Shown piece after piece: positions 1 to 12,633 of a DNA stretch of 64,000 nucleotides. How positions within the stretch are numbered: the stretch's first letter is position 1; each line of letters starts with the position of its first letter. The translations under genes and the position numbers were made by a program. Below the pieces are notes generated by a model that made no database searches, was not told the origin of the DNA, and saw nothing but the letters and a program-made list of their open reading frames with translations. The stretch comes from Devosia submarina (GTDB lineage Bacteria > Pseudomonadota > Alphaproteobacteria > Rhizobiales > Devosiaceae): positions 248,001 to 312,000 of the forward strand of contig NZ_PYWB01000001.1 of the NCBI RefSeq assembly GCF_003056345.1. The letters run 5' to 3'.

Positions 1-2
1 AC

Positions 3-596
3 CATGGCGAGGCGGCCGACCACACCCACGCCGAAGGCACCCCCGCCCACAGCCATGGTGATGACGAGTGGATGCCACAGGATGGTTTTGAGCGCACCGC
101 CTACACTGTCCTTGCCAATGTGCTGATGGCTGCGGGCTATGCCCTTGTTATCGGGGCTGTGTCTGTGCTGTTCAATTTGCCTATCACTTGGTCCACCGGT
201 CTTCTCTGGGCCGTGGGCGGCTTTGCCGCCTTCTCGCTTGCGCCCGCTTTTGGCCTCGCACCAGGCCTGCCTGGCATGCCAGTGGCTGATACCTTGGCAC
301 GCCAGCTTTGGTGGGCCGGCACCGCCTTGGCTACCGGCGGCGCGCTCCTGCTCACCGCCAAGTTCCGCGCCCCTTGGGCCCTCGCGCTGGCCATTGCCTT
401 GGCCATCCTGCCCCACCTGATCGGCGCGCCACAGGCGCCCGACGAAGCGACCGGTGTGCCTGCCAGCCTTGCTGCCTCCTTTGCCTCGGCTGTCCTGTTC
501 AACGCCGCCGTGTTCTGGATCGTCCTGGGCGTCACCTTTGGCCGCATGAACGATTACCTCGCCGCCCGCAACCACTCTGCTGGAGCCTTCGCATGA
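3..596 (+). CDS. cbtA: Cobalt transporter subunit CbtA, 5'-truncated
   Basis: The frame is open from the first bases of the window, so the true start lies upstream. The visible part begins with a His/Asp/Glu-rich loop (several His between 3 and 56) and then reads PQDGFERTAYTVLANVLMA, followed by about five hydrophobic segments. A His-rich loop before a conserved DGFERTAYT-like stretch is typical of CbtA, the membrane subunit of a cobalt uptake system often linked to B12 genes. The stop overlaps the cobW start (ATGA at 593-596), which suggests translational coupling. CbtB, normally just upstream, would lie outside the window. Confidence 0.8.
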   Translation, partial: HGEAADHTHAEGTPAHSHGDDEWMPQDGFERTAYTVLANVLMAAGYALVIGAVSVLFNLPITWSTGLLWAVGGFAAFSLAPAFGLAPGLPGMPVADTLARQLWWAGTALATGGALLLTAKFRAPWALALAIALAILPHLIGAPQAPDEATGVPASLAASFASAVLFNAAVFWIVLGVTFGRMNDYLAARNHSAGAFA

Positions 597-1651
597 CCAC
601 CAAGATCCCGACCACTGTCATTACGGGCTTCCTCGGCGCCGGCAAGACCACGCTGGTGCGCCACCTTCTGGCCCACGCCCCCAAGGGCAAGCGCATCGCC
701 CTCATCATCAACGAGTTCGGTGACCTCGGCGTCGACAAGGACATCCTTGCCGGCTGCGGCGATGAAACCTGCCGCGAAGAGGACATGGTGGAACTTTCCA
801 ATGGCTGCATCTGCTGCACCGTAGCCGACGAGTTCATCCCCACCATGCAGGCGCTGCTCGCGCGTCCGGAAAAGTTCGATCACATCGTCATTGAAACCTC
901 CGGCCTCGCTCTGCCGCAGCCTTTGATCCGGGCCTTCAACTGGCCCGAGATCAAGGCGCAGGTCACCATCGACGGCATCGTCACCGTGGCTGATGCCTCG
1001 GCCCTCGCCGAAGGCCGCTTCGCGTCCGATGAAGACGCGGTCGACGCGCAGCGCAAGGAGGACGAAATGCTCGACCATGAAACGCCGCTGGGCGAACTGT
1101 TCGAAGACCAGCTTTCCGTCGCCGATCTCGTCATCATCAACAAGGCTGACCTTGTCGACGACGCCATGCTCGCCAAGGTCGAAGCCAACATCCGCGCCGA
1201 ACTGCGCCCCGGCGTCGGGATCATCCACGCCCGCAACGGCCATGTCGATATCACGGCGCTCCTGGGCATGGGCATGGGTTCGGAAGACGACATCGCCAAC
1301 CGCCCCAGCCACCATGAGCTCGAACATGGCGGGGAGACCCACGAGCACGACGACTTCGACAGCTTCTCCCTGCGCATCCCCTCGGTTGCCAGCAAGGACG
1401 AACTCCTTGCGGTAGTCGAGCAAACCATCCGCGATCACGACGTGCTGCGCCTCAAAGGTTTCGCCGCTATCCCCGGCGCCGCCGCCCGTCTCGCCATCCA
1501 GGCCGTCGGCCCCCGCGTCACCGCCTATTTCGACCGTCCCTGGAAAGACGGCGAGCCCCGCGAAACCGCTCTCGTCGTCATCGGCGAAAGCCCTCTCGAT
1601 CACGAGGCGATTACGGCAAGCCTGCAGCGGGCCATGGCCAAGGCGGCTTAA
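593..1651 (+). CDS. cobW: Cobalamin biosynthesis GTPase CobW
   Basis: A 352-residue G3E-family P-loop GTPase, thought to deliver cobalt for corrin synthesis. Walker A GFLGAGKT is at residues 12-19, the metal-binding CICC motif at 72-75, and an NKAD guanine-specificity motif near residue 180. A His/Glu-rich segment (HHELEHGGETHEHDD) lies before the C-terminal CobW_C domain. An in-frame extension runs back to 308, but the ATG at 593 gives the family start (MTTKIPTTVITGFLGAGKT) and overlaps the cbtA stop. Its place between cbtA and cobN supports a cobalt role rather than a zinc COG0523 paralogue. Confidence 0.93.
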   Translation: MTTKIPTTVITGFLGAGKTTLVRHLLAHAPKGKRIALIINEFGDLGVDKDILAGCGDETCREEDMVELSNGCICCTVADEFIPTMQALLARPEKFDHIVIETSGLALPQPLIRAFNWPEIKAQVTIDGIVTVADASALAEGRFASDEDAVDAQRKEDEMLDHETPLGELFEDQLSVADLVIINKADLVDDAMLAKVEANIRAELRPGVGIIHARNGHVDITALLGMGMGSEDDIANRPSHHELEHGGETHEHDDFDSFSLRIPSVASKDELLAVVEQTIRDHDVLRLKGFAAIPGAAARLAIQAVGPRVTAYFDRPWKDGEPRETALVVIGESPLDHEAITASLQRAMAKAA

Positions 1652-1716
1652 TGTTCACTCCCGCTACTCCCGACCGAGGTGTGCTTGCATGCACACTTTC
1701 TCTTAGGCGGGAAGTT

Positions 1717-1835
1717 CCAGTCGACACCCTCCCCCTAGCGGGGAGGGATCAAGGGTGGGGGGCGGTTAGCCCGAATATGGGGGCTCTGGCTGCCCCTCCC
1801 ATCCTCCCCCGTCCAGGGGGAGGTGCGGTCCGGTG
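1717..1835. repeat. Composite palindromic repeat, family A (intact copy)
   Basis: Two GC-rich hairpins flank a short spacer. The first pairs CCCTCCCC with GGGGAGGG around 1727-1747. The second pairs CCTCCCCC with GGGGGAGG around 1803-1822. Between them is an AAGGGTGGGGGGCGG tract. The same arrangement recurs at 9491-9690 and in part at 9768-9835. It fills most of the 289-bp gap between cobW and cobN, in which I see no gene. Confidence 0.75.
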
Positions 1836-1940
1836 CAGGCCGGCGCATGGAGTTCCGCTGACCGGCTCAAAACGCCTTTCCCCGGAAGAAGGTGGGAGTG
1901 CTTCGCCTGGAACCCTCTCTCGCCTCCGAGGCCACCGCTA

Positions 1941-5866
<3,926 letters not shown>

Positions 5867-5870
<4 letters not shown>

Positions 5871-6508
5871 CTGACAAGCCCGTCAAGAAAACCGATCTCA
5901 TGACCGAGGCCGAGCGGGACGCCTACCACGCCGAAAAGATGCGGAAAAAGAAGGAAGCCCGTAACAAGATCCTGGCCACCAAGACGCAGGAAAAGGGCCT
6001 CCTGATCGTCCACACCGGCAAGGGCAAGGGCAAATCCACCGCCGCCTTCGGCATGGTGTTTCGCGCACTGGGCCACGGCATGAAGGTGGGCGTCGTCCAG
6101 TTCGTCAAGGGCGTCTGGGAAACCGGCGAGCGCGATGTCTTGATGAAGTTCCCCGACCTCGTCACCATCAACGCCATGGGCGAAGGCTTCACCTGGGATG
6201 TTGCCGACCGCCAACGCGACTTGGCCGCCGCCCGCGCCGCCTGGGAACAGGCCAAGCGCCTCATCGCCGACCCTAGCTACAAGATGGTGCTCCTTGACGA
6301 ACTCAACATCTGCCTGCGCTACGACTACCTTCCCATCGATGAGATCGTCGAAACCTTGCGCAACAAGCCAGCCGACAAGCATGTCATCGTCACCGGCCGC
6401 AATGCCAAGGATGAGCTGATCGAGATCGCCGACCTTGTCACCGAAATGACCGAGATCAAGCACCATTTCCGTTCGGGCGTGAAAGCCCAGCTCGGCATCG
6501 AGTTCTAG
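5867..6508 (+). CDS. cobO: Cob(I)yrinic acid a,c-diamide adenosyltransferase
   Basis: A 213-residue CobO/BtuR-type ATP:corrinoid adenosyltransferase that transfers the 5'-deoxyadenosyl group of ATP to reduced corrinoid cobalt. The P-loop GKGKGKST is at residues 51-58, followed by AAFG and VQFVKG, all family hallmarks. The charged, Lys-rich N-terminus is normal for the family. The start ATG overlaps the cobN stop (ATGA). The stop TAG at 6506-6508 overlaps the stop of the convergent gene that ends at 6505. Confidence 0.95.
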
Positions 6509-6978
6509 CAGCCGGTCGTTCGGAACTCCTGAGCCAGCCGCTGCTCGATATCCCTGATGTCAGCGGCGTCCCGGCTGCTGAACTGCAGGGTCATGCTCGC
6601 CGTCGACATGCGGTCGCAAAGCAGGATCATGCGCCGTGTAAACTGCCGATCACCCATCACGCCGGAAAAAACCGCCCATTGCGGCGTCACCGTCTGGAAA
6701 GAGATGTTGAAGCCATCGCGCTCGGCATAGCCAATGCTAGCCGCCACCTCGGCTTCAAAACTCTCTGCCAGCATATGGGCGCCCCACAGCGACAGCGTCT
6801 GCATCGTGCCGGGCCGGTCATAGATCCGCCCGTCACCATTCTCGCTCTCGCCATACCCAGAAAAGCCCGGCGGAATGGCGCTCTGGTAGCCAAAGCGGCC
6901 GTTCTCATACGAGCTCCAACCTATGGCAAAGGCGGGCAGGGCGAGAAGAGCGAAGCAGACAAGAAGGGCGATGCGCAT
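6505..6978 (-). CDS. Secreted hypothetical protein
   Basis: I do not recognise the family. From the ATG at 6978 the protein is 157 residues, with a clear signal peptide (MRIALLVCFALLALPAFA). The mature part has an aromatic-rich start (WSSYENGRFGYQSAIPPGF) resembling small periplasmic proteins of alphaproteobacteria, and two Cys, one of them the last residue. An earlier in-frame ATG at 7032 would overlap the start of the next gene and place extra residues before the signal peptide, so I prefer 6978. It faces cobO tail to tail and sits just downstream of the CDF exporter gene. Confidence 0.65.
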   Translation of the reverse strand: MRIALLVCFALLALPAFAIGWSSYENGRFGYQSAIPPGFSGYGESENGDGRIYDRPGTMQTLSLWGAHMLAESFEAEVAASIGYAERDGFNISFQTVTPQWAVFSGVMGDRQFTRRMILLCDRMSTASMTLQFSSRDAADIRDIEQRLAQEFRTTGC

Positions 6979-7028
6979 AGGCCGAACCTGCCAAGCCTCA
7001 CCTTCCCGCGCAATCAAACTCGCCGCGA

Positions 7029-7928
7029 TCACAACACCACGATGCCGGAATGCTTGGCTTTCTGCTCGGGCTCCACATGAATGGTGATCTGCGCATTGGG
7101 CACGGTCTGGCGCAGCTTGGCCTCAATCCCGTCGCAAATCTGGTGCGCATCATCCACGCTCATGCTGCCGGGCACCACTAGGTGGAAATCGATAAAGGTC
7201 ATTTTCCCGGCCTGCCGCGTTCGAATATCATGCGCTTCGATCGCGCCCTCCGCATTGCCGGCAATCACCTCGCGGATGGTCTTCTGCGTCTCGGGCAAAA
7301 CCGCCACATCCATCAGCCCACCAACACTGTCGCGGATCACGCCCCAGCCCGACCACAGGATATTGATCGCCACCAGCGCTGCAAGGATCGGGTCGATAAT
7401 GGCCCAGCCCGTCAGCAGCACGAACCCCAGGCCCAACAGCACGCCTCCAGTGGACACCACATCCACCATCAAATGCTTGCCGTCCGCTTCGATAGCGGGT
7501 GATCGCGCCTTGCGCCCATAGCGCAGCAATACTTGCGCCCAAGAAAGATTGATGATCGTTGCCACGCCGCTGATAGCGAGCCCCTGCGCCGGCGCCTGTG
7601 GCAATTGCGGCGCGGTAAATCCGAAGTATGCCTCTCGCAAAATCAGAATGGCCGCCACGATGATCATGACGCCCACCACAACAGCGGAAAAATACTCGGC
7701 CTTATGGTATCCGTATTGAAGCGCCGCATCGGCCGGCCGTTGCGCCAGCCGCACAGCGATCAAGGCCACAATCGCCGTCACCACATTGACGATGGATTCC
7801 AGCGCATCCGAATACAGCGCCACCGATCCAGTGACATACCAGGCCAGGAACTTGAGCCCGAGCACGATAAGTCCGACCAGCAGGCTGGCTCCGGCAATGG
7901 CCAGGGTACGCTTGTCGGTGATGCTCAC
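7029..7928 (-). CDS. Cation diffusion facilitator family transporter
   Basis: A 299-residue inner-membrane metal/proton antiporter of the CDF family (FieF/YiiP-like) with about six hydrophobic segments and a C-terminal cytoplasmic domain (near 210-290) ending in IHVEPE. The membrane metal site is visible as D41 in YSDALES and H152/D156 in GKHLMVD. The position of the second Asp of the first pair appears to be Ser45, as in other DALES-type members, so the metal (Zn, Fe, Co or Mn) cannot be assigned. Its place in a B12 locus makes cobalt efflux conceivable, but that is inference. Confidence 0.88.
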   Translation of the reverse strand: MSITDKRTLAIAGASLLVGLIVLGLKFLAWYVTGSVALYSDALESIVNVVTAIVALIAVRLAQRPADAALQYGYHKAEYFSAVVVGVMIIVAAILILREAYFGFTAPQLPQAPAQGLAISGVATIINLSWAQVLLRYGRKARSPAIEADGKHLMVDVVSTGGVLLGLGFVLLTGWAIIDPILAALVAINILWSGWGVIRDSVGGLMDVAVLPETQKTIREVIAGNAEGAIEAHDIRTRQAGKMTFIDFHLVVPGSMSVDDAHQICDGIEAKLRQTVPNAQITIHVEPEQKAKHSGIVVL

Positions 7929-8089
7929 GGTTCAGGTCTCGCACGGCTTTCTGTCTGCCATAGAACCAAGCGCTCAAACCATCAAGCTATTGAATTTGCA
8001 AATGATTTTCACAAGCATTCCTGTTTTCCGCTTGACCTGTGCCAAGCCCTTGATTGACCAAGTGCTTCTCCCAGCCTAGAACTTGGCCT

Positions 8090-8204
8090 CACGCAGAGTT
8101 CCACAAGGAACTGAAACAGAATCCGGTGCGGTCGACCCAATTCGGGGACCAACTCCGGAGCTGCAACGGATTTCGAGCGAACCTGCCTCTCCTTGCAAAG
8201 AGGC
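8090..8204 (+). promoter_or_regulatory. Candidate short cobalamin riboswitch with RBS hairpin
   Basis: Upstream of cobE the leader shows the order seen in cobalamin aptamers: a hairpin AGTTCC-ACAA-GGAACT (8097-8112), then GAAACAGAATCCGGTG (8113-8128), a second hairpin, then CTCCGGAGCTGC (8153-8164) and an ACCTGCC B12-box-like end (8181-8187). The usual stretch with GCCACTG and GGGAAGGC between the last two blocks is missing. A stem GCCTCT/AGAGGC (8185-8190 with 8199-8204) covers the AGAGG ribosome binding site of cobE and shares bases with the B12-box-like motif. I infer translational control; a decayed riboswitch is the alternative. Confidence 0.5.
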
Positions 8205-8208
8205 ATCG

Positions 8209-8634
8209 ATGACGACCGATCATGGCCAGATTCTCATCGGGCTGGGCTGCTCAAGCAAAGCTACGGCCGACGAGATCATCGCTCTTGTTCAAAGCTGCCT
8301 GGCCGAGGCTGGCAGCCGCGCCGACGCTGTAATGGCCGTCGTCAGCCACAGCCGAAAGACGGGCAACCTTGCCCTCGCGCAAACTGCCGAGCATTTCGGA
8401 GTGTCCCTGTTCTTTCTGGACGACCACGTCCTTGCGCCAGAGATCGCCAGCACCTGCGAAGCCGTGGCAGCCGTCGCCGGTCCCCTGCGTCTCCCCAAGC
8501 GCAAAGCGCGCTTCAGCACCTGTGCCATTGCCGAGTGCCACCCAGGCTTCTCCCTTGATCGCCTGGCTCAGCTCGCAAGCCCGAGCGCTACCATCGCGGC
8601 TTCCACGCTCGTCACTTCATGGGCCGGTCCATAG
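8209..8634 (+). CDS. cobE: Cobalamin biosynthesis protein CobE
   Basis: A 141-residue CobE / CbiG C-terminal domain protein. The start MTTDHGQILIGLGCSSKATA and the pattern of Ala-rich helices with an internal GVSLFFLDD segment fit the family, which is linked to the ring-contraction stage of corrin synthesis. The ATG at 8209 follows AAGAGG by a normal distance; the longer in-frame ORF would run through the leader RNA. The last 67 bp overlap the 3' end of cobK on the other strand. The assignment rests on sequence style plus B12 context. Confidence 0.75.
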   Translation: MTTDHGQILIGLGCSSKATADEIIALVQSCLAEAGSRADAVMAVVSHSRKTGNLALAQTAEHFGVSLFFLDDHVLAPEIASTCEAVAAVAGPLRLPKRKARFSTCAIAECHPGFSLDRLAQLASPSATIAASTLVTSWAGP

Positions 8635-9296
8635 GCCGGGCGCGCGATCATGATCACCCCAATGCCCAATCGCCGCGCGGCCTCGAGCTTGCTCTGGGTT
8701 TGCAATCCCCCAGAATTCTTGCTCACCAGATGAGTAATGCCCTTGTGCTGCATCAAGGCTATTTCGCCATCGAGCGAGTAGGGCGGCCGGTCCTGCAACA
8801 ATTCAGCATGCCCCGGCAAACCCATTGCTGGCTTTTCGATCGTGCGCACAACAAACCGGCAATCGTCCCGCTCCATGAACTGCTCAAGCCCCGTATGGCC
8901 CGTCGTCAGCAAAACGACAGCATTCGGCGGCAAGGCCGCAGCCGCTTCAGCTACGGTCTCCACCGTGATCCAATTGTCTCCGATCTGCTGCTCCCAGGGC
9001 GGCCGCATATAGCGCACCAAGGGCACGCCCGTTTCCTGTGCCGCTTGGACTGCATTAAACGAAATCTGCCCGGCATAGGGATGGGTCGCATCAACCATCC
9101 GGTCGATCCTGGCAGCTCGCAGATAGGCACACAGCCCCGCGATCCCGCCAAACCCGCCCATGCGCACCGCACCCGGCGGCAATCGCGGCTCCTGCGTGCG
9201 CCCCGCCAGGGAGGTAACCACTTCATGCCCCTCCGCTACCAGCCGACCCGCCAGCTCCCGCGCTTCCGCCGTCCCCCCCAGGATCAGAATTTTCAA
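8568..9296 (-). CDS. cobK: Precorrin-6A reductase CobK
   Basis: A 242-residue NAD(P)H-dependent reductase that reduces the corrin macrocycle of precorrin-6A. The N-terminal ILILGGTAEARELA, the VDATHPYA motif and RYMRPPW are family hallmarks, and the length is normal. The start codon appears to be TTG at 9296, giving MKILILGG as expected. It is transcribed towards cobE and overlaps it by 67 bp, so the two genes share antisense coding sequence. Confidence 0.93.
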   Translation of the reverse strand: MKILILGGTAEARELAGRLVAEGHEVVTSLAGRTQEPRLPPGAVRMGGFGGIAGLCAYLRAARIDRMVDATHPYAGQISFNAVQAAQETGVPLVRYMRPPWEQQIGDNWITVETVAEAAAALPPNAVVLLTTGHTGLEQFMERDDCRFVVRTIEKPAMGLPGHAELLQDRPPYSLDGEIALMQHKGITHLVSKNSGGLQTQSKLEAARRLGIGVIMIARPAYGPAHEVTSVEAAMVALGLAS

Positions 9297-9346
9297 CGGT
9301 TACTTCCCATCCTTTTTGCCGGGTGTTTCACCATCCCCCAATCGTC

Positions 9347-9415
9347 GCCCTCGGGCTTGACCCGAGGGCTCTACACTTTCTTGGTCCCAAGAACCCTCGG
9401 GTCTAGCCCGAGGGT
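9347..9415. repeat. Pair of CCCTCGGG palindromes (family B type)
   Basis: GCCCTCGGG/CCCGAGGGC (9347-9369) and ACCCTCGGG/CCCGAGGGT (9393-9415) lie 23 bp apart. This is the common alphaproteobacterial arrangement of paired REP-like hairpins, here in the divergent cobK-cobB gap. Confidence 0.75.
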
Positions 9416-9490
9416 GACAATCCGGGCAGAGCCGGCATCTGATCTGTCACCTCGCCCGTCATTCAACCGGGTCTATCTCTATACCGAGAT

Positions 9491-9690
9491 GCTTCAGTCG
9501 ACACCCTCCCCCTTGCGGGGCTTGCGAGCGACCCGGAGGGTCAATTTGCTCCAGTGGAGCAAATTGAGCTGCAAGGCCATGAGAGCTAAGCTCGAATGGC
9601 AAATCAAGGGTGGGGGTCGGCTAGCCCCTATGTCGGGGCTTTCGCACCCCCTCCCAACCTCCCCCGTCAAGGGGGAGGTGCCGCGCAGTG
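9491..9690. repeat. Family A composite repeat interrupted by a second sequence
   Basis: It starts like the intact family A element (AGTCGACACCCTCCCCC-TTGCGGGG). About 80 bp of other sequence follow (about 9519-9602), including a palindrome centred on GCTCCAGTGGAGC. The element then resumes with ATCAAGGGTGGGGG and ends with the hairpin CCTCCCCC-gtcaa-GGGGGAGG near 9658-9680. It reads as a repeat inserted into a repeat. No ORF is supported here. Confidence 0.65.
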
Positions 9691-9767
9691 GTACTGGCAA
9701 GTGCATGCCAAACCAAGCCGCTTTGATCTGCCCACCATGCAATCGGCTCCATCCCCATGCGCAGAAG

Positions 9768-9835
9768 TTTCAGTCGACACCCTCCCCCTTGCGGGGAGGG
9801 ATCAAGGGTGGGGGGCGGCTACCCCGTATATCGGT
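9768..9835. repeat. Family A repeat, partial copy upstream of cobB
   Basis: The first hairpin (CCCTCCCCC-TTGC-GGGGAGGG) and the following AAGGGTGGGGGGCGG tract repeat the 1717-1770 segment almost base for base. The second hairpin is absent. The element ends about 40 bp before the cobB start. Confidence 0.75.
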
Positions 9836-9874
9836 GCTCGTTCACCTCTTTCTACCATCCCAAGCTTCGATACC

Positions 9875-11164
9875 ATGACCAGCGCCTTCATCATCGCCGC
9901 CCCCCGCTCCGGCTCCGGCAAGACCGTGATCACCCTCGGCATTCTCGCGGCCTTGCGCCAGCGCGGCCTCGTCGTCGCTCCCTCAAAGACCGGCCCCGAC
10001 TATATCGATCCAGCCTTTCTCGGCCGTGCTGCCCAGCGCGACGCGATCAATCTCGATCCCTGGTCCATGTCCGCCCCGCGCCTCAGATCGCTGGCGCAAA
10101 CGCAAGGCATCGGCGCCGATCTCCTGGTCATCGAAGGTGTCATGGGTCTCTTTGATGGCGCCGCAGATGGTTTCGGCTCCACCGCCGATCTCGCCCAATT
10201 ACTCGACCTTCCCGTTATCTTCGTCGTCGACGCCGATCGGCAATCCCAATCCATAGCCCCTCTCGTCGCTGGCTTCGCCCATTGGCGCCCCGGCGTGCGG
10301 ATTGCCGGAACCATCCTCAACCGCGTCGCTTCGGCCAAGCACGAGCGCATGTTGCTCGACGCCCTCGCCGCCACGGGGATTCCGTGCCTTGGTGCGATCC
10401 CCCGAAACGCCGAGTTGGTAATCCCCGAGCGCCATTTGGGCCTCGTCCTGCCCGGCGAAGTCCAGGCCTTCGACCATTTCCTCCAGACCGCGTCGGATAT
10501 GGTCAGCCGCTATCTTGATCTGGACCAGTTCGGGCAACTCGCCACTCCGCTTTCCGCTGCCGCTGACCCCGTTCAAGCCCTGCCGCCGCTGGGCCAGCAT
10601 ATGGCCGTCGCTCGCGACGACGCCTTTGCCTTCCTTTATCCCCACCTGCTCGATGGCTGGCGCGCTGCCGGCGCAGAGCTGAGTTTCTTTTCCCCCTTGG
10701 CCGATGAGGCGCCAAACCCCGCAGCCGACGCCATCTTTCTCCCCGGCGGCTATCCTGAACTGCACGGCCCCCAGCTCGCTGCCGCCACCCGCTTCAAGGC
10801 CGGCCTTTACGCCGCCCGTGACCGCAACGCCCTGATCTATGGCGAGTGCGGTGGCTTCATGGTGCTGGGCGAAACCCTGGTCGACAAAGCAGGGCAGGGG
10901 CACGCCATGGCCGGGCTCTTGCCGGTAACCACCCGCATTGATCGCCCCAAGCGCGTCCTCGGCTACCGTCGTCTCATCCAATCGGGCGCCTTGCCCTGGC
11001 CGGGCCACCTCAACGCCCACGAATTCCATTATTCCTCGGCCAAGCAGACGCAGCTGCCGCCCCTTTTTGCCGCAACCGACGCCCGTGGCGACGCCATGCC
11101 GCCCATGGGCGGAGTGCTCGGCCGCGTCATGGGCTCTTACGCCCACGTCATCGATGCGGCATAA
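9875..11164 (+). CDS. cobB: Cobyrinate a,c-diamide synthase CobB
   Basis: A 429-residue glutamine- and ATP-dependent amidase that amidates carboxylates a and c of hydrogenobyrinic acid before cobalt insertion by CobNST. The N-terminal P-loop APRSGSGKT is at residues 9-17. The C-terminal class I glutamine amidotransferase domain has its nucleophile C325 in [11 protein letters not shown]. The start at ATG 9875 gives the family N-terminus ([17 protein letters not shown]); the frame runs open further back only through repeat DNA. It lies 8 bp before cobQ, so the two are probably co-transcribed. Confidence 0.94.
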   Translation: MTSAFIIAAPRSGSGKTVITLGILAALRQRGLVVAPSKTGPDYIDPAFLGRAAQRDAINLDPWSMSAPRLRSLAQTQGIGADLLVIEGVMGLFDGAADGFGSTADLAQLLDLPVIFVVDADRQSQSIAPLVAGFAHWRPGVRIAGTILNRVASAKHERMLLDALAATGIPCLGAIPRNAELVIPERHLGLVLPGEVQAFDHFLQTASDMVSRYLDLDQFGQLATPLSAAADPVQALPPLGQHMAVARDDAFAFLYPHLLDGWRAAGAELSFFSPLADEAPNPAADAIFLPGGYPELHGPQLAAATRFKAGLYAARDRNALIYGECGGFMVLGETLVDKAGQGHAMAGLLPVTTRIDRPKRVLGYRRLIQSGALPWPGHLNAHEFHYSSAKQTQLPPLFAATDARGDAMPPMGGVLGRVMGSYAHVIDAA

Positions 11165-11172
11165 GCCTGCGC

Positions 11173-12633
11173 ATGGCTAAAGCACTCATGTTCATGGGCA
11201 CCGGGTCCGATGTCGGCAAGTCCTTGCTGGTGGCAGGGCTTTGCCGTGCCCTCAACAATTGTGGCCTGCGCGTCGCCCCCTTCAAGCCGCAGAACATGAG
11301 CAATAATGCCGCTGTTACCGCCGATGGTGGCGAGATCGGCCGCGCTCAGGCCCTTCAGGCCCGAGCCGCCCGCCGCAACCCCATCACCGCCATGAACCCC
11401 GTCCTTCTCAAGCCCGAGGGCGAGACCGGCTCGCAGGTCGTCGTTCGCGGCCAGCGCCGCGCTTCCATGTCGGCTCGCGATTATTGGCGCAATCGCGGCA
11501 CCCTCATGCCCGAAGTACTTGCCGCCTTCCGCGAACTGGCCGCTGACGCCGATATTGTCCTCGTGGAAGGCGCCGGCAGCGCCTCAGAAGTCAATCTGCG
11601 CCACAACGACCTCGCCAATTTCGGTTTCGCCCAAGCGGCCGCTGTTCCCGTTGTCCTTGTCGGCGACATCAACCGGGGGGGCGTCATTGCATCGCTCGTC
11701 GGCACCTTCGCCGTAATCGAGCCGGCCGATGCCGCGCTGATCCGCGCGACAATGGTCAACAAGTTCCAAGGCGATCCCAGCCTCTTTGCCGACGGCCTGC
11801 GCGCCATCGAGCAGCACACCGCCGTTCCCTGCTTCGGCCCCATTCCCTGGTTTGCCGACGCCGCCAAGCTCCCGGCTGAAGATGTGCTCGCTCTTGAATC
11901 CTACACCAAAGGCAGCACAGGCTCTTTCACGATCGCCGTCCCCCGCCTCCCACGCATCAGCAATTTCGATGATCTCGATCCCTTGCGCGCCGAACCCGGC
12001 GTCCGGCTTGTTCTGGTCGAGCCCGGTCAATCTCTCCCCCGCGACGCCGATCTTGTCATACTGCCCGGCTCCAAATCGACGCGCAGCGATCTTGCTGCGC
12101 TGCGCGACAATGGCTGGGACATCGACATCCAAGCCCACCATCGCGCAGGGGGAAAAGTGCTAGGTCTTTGTGGCGGCTATCAAATGCTTGGAAAGAGCAT
12201 CGCAGATCCCCATGGAATCGAGGGAAAAGGCGGCGAAAGTGAAGGTTTGGGACTGCTCAACGTTAACAGTCTGCTAACGCGAAATAAGCTTCTGCGAACC
12301 GAAACAGCCACCCATTTGGCTTCGGGCCAACCCATCAGCGGCTACCACATGCACATGGGCGAAACCGAAGGCCCCGACCGCTCCCGCCCCTTTGCCATGG
12401 TCGAAAACACACCTGAAGGCGCGATCAGCCCCGACGGCCGCGTCATGGGCACCTATTTGCACGGTCTCTTTGCCGCCGATGGCTTCCGCCGTGCCATGCT
12501 CGGCAATGCCGCAGCTCTTGATTTTGCTTATGAATCAAGCGTCGAGCAAACCCTCGACGCCTTGGCTGCCCACCTCGAAACCCACCTCGACCTCTCGGCA
12601 CTCCTGGCCCTCGCCGACCCGGTAAACCCCTGA
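11173..12633 (+). CDS. cobQ: Cobyric acid synthase CobQ
   Basis: A 486-residue enzyme that performs four amidations (carboxylates b, d, e, g) on adenosylcobyrinic acid diamide. The N-terminal P-loop-like [19 protein letters not shown] and the C-terminal triad-type glutaminase (C333 in [10 protein letters not shown]; His in TYLHGLF near 431) are all present. The length is typical. It overlaps cobD by one base (TGATG at 12631-12635). Confidence 0.96.
   Translation: MAKALMFMGTGSDVGKSLLVAGLCRALNNCGLRVAPFKPQNMSNNAAVTADGGEIGRAQALQARAARRNPITAMNPVLLKPEGETGSQVVVRGQRRASMSARDYWRNRGTLMPEVLAAFRELAADADIVLVEGAGSASEVNLRHNDLANFGFAQAAAVPVVLVGDINRGGVIASLVGTFAVIEPADAALIRATMVNKFQGDPSLFADGLRAIEQHTAVPCFGPIPWFADAAKLPAEDVLALESYTKGSTGSFTIAVPRLPRISNFDDLDPLRAEPGVRLVLVEPGQSLPRDADLVILPGSKSTRSDLAALRDNGWDIDIQAHHRAGGKVLGLCGGYQMLGKSIADPHGIEGKGGESEGLGLLNVNSLLTRNKLLRTETATHLASGQPISGYHMHMGETEGPDRSRPFAMVENTPEGAISPDGRVMGTYLHGLFAADGFRRAMLGNAAALDFAYESSVEQTLDALAAHLETHLDLSALLALADPVNP

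Noticed and set aside
308-592. Longer CobW beginning at 308
   Set aside because: The extension lies wholly inside cbtA and adds Arg-rich sequence unlike CobW; the ATG at 593 gives the canonical start.
9297-9874. Clustered GC-rich repeats that might be a CRISPR array
   Set aside because: The repeats differ in length and spacing, are palindromic REP-like elements, and no cas genes are near.
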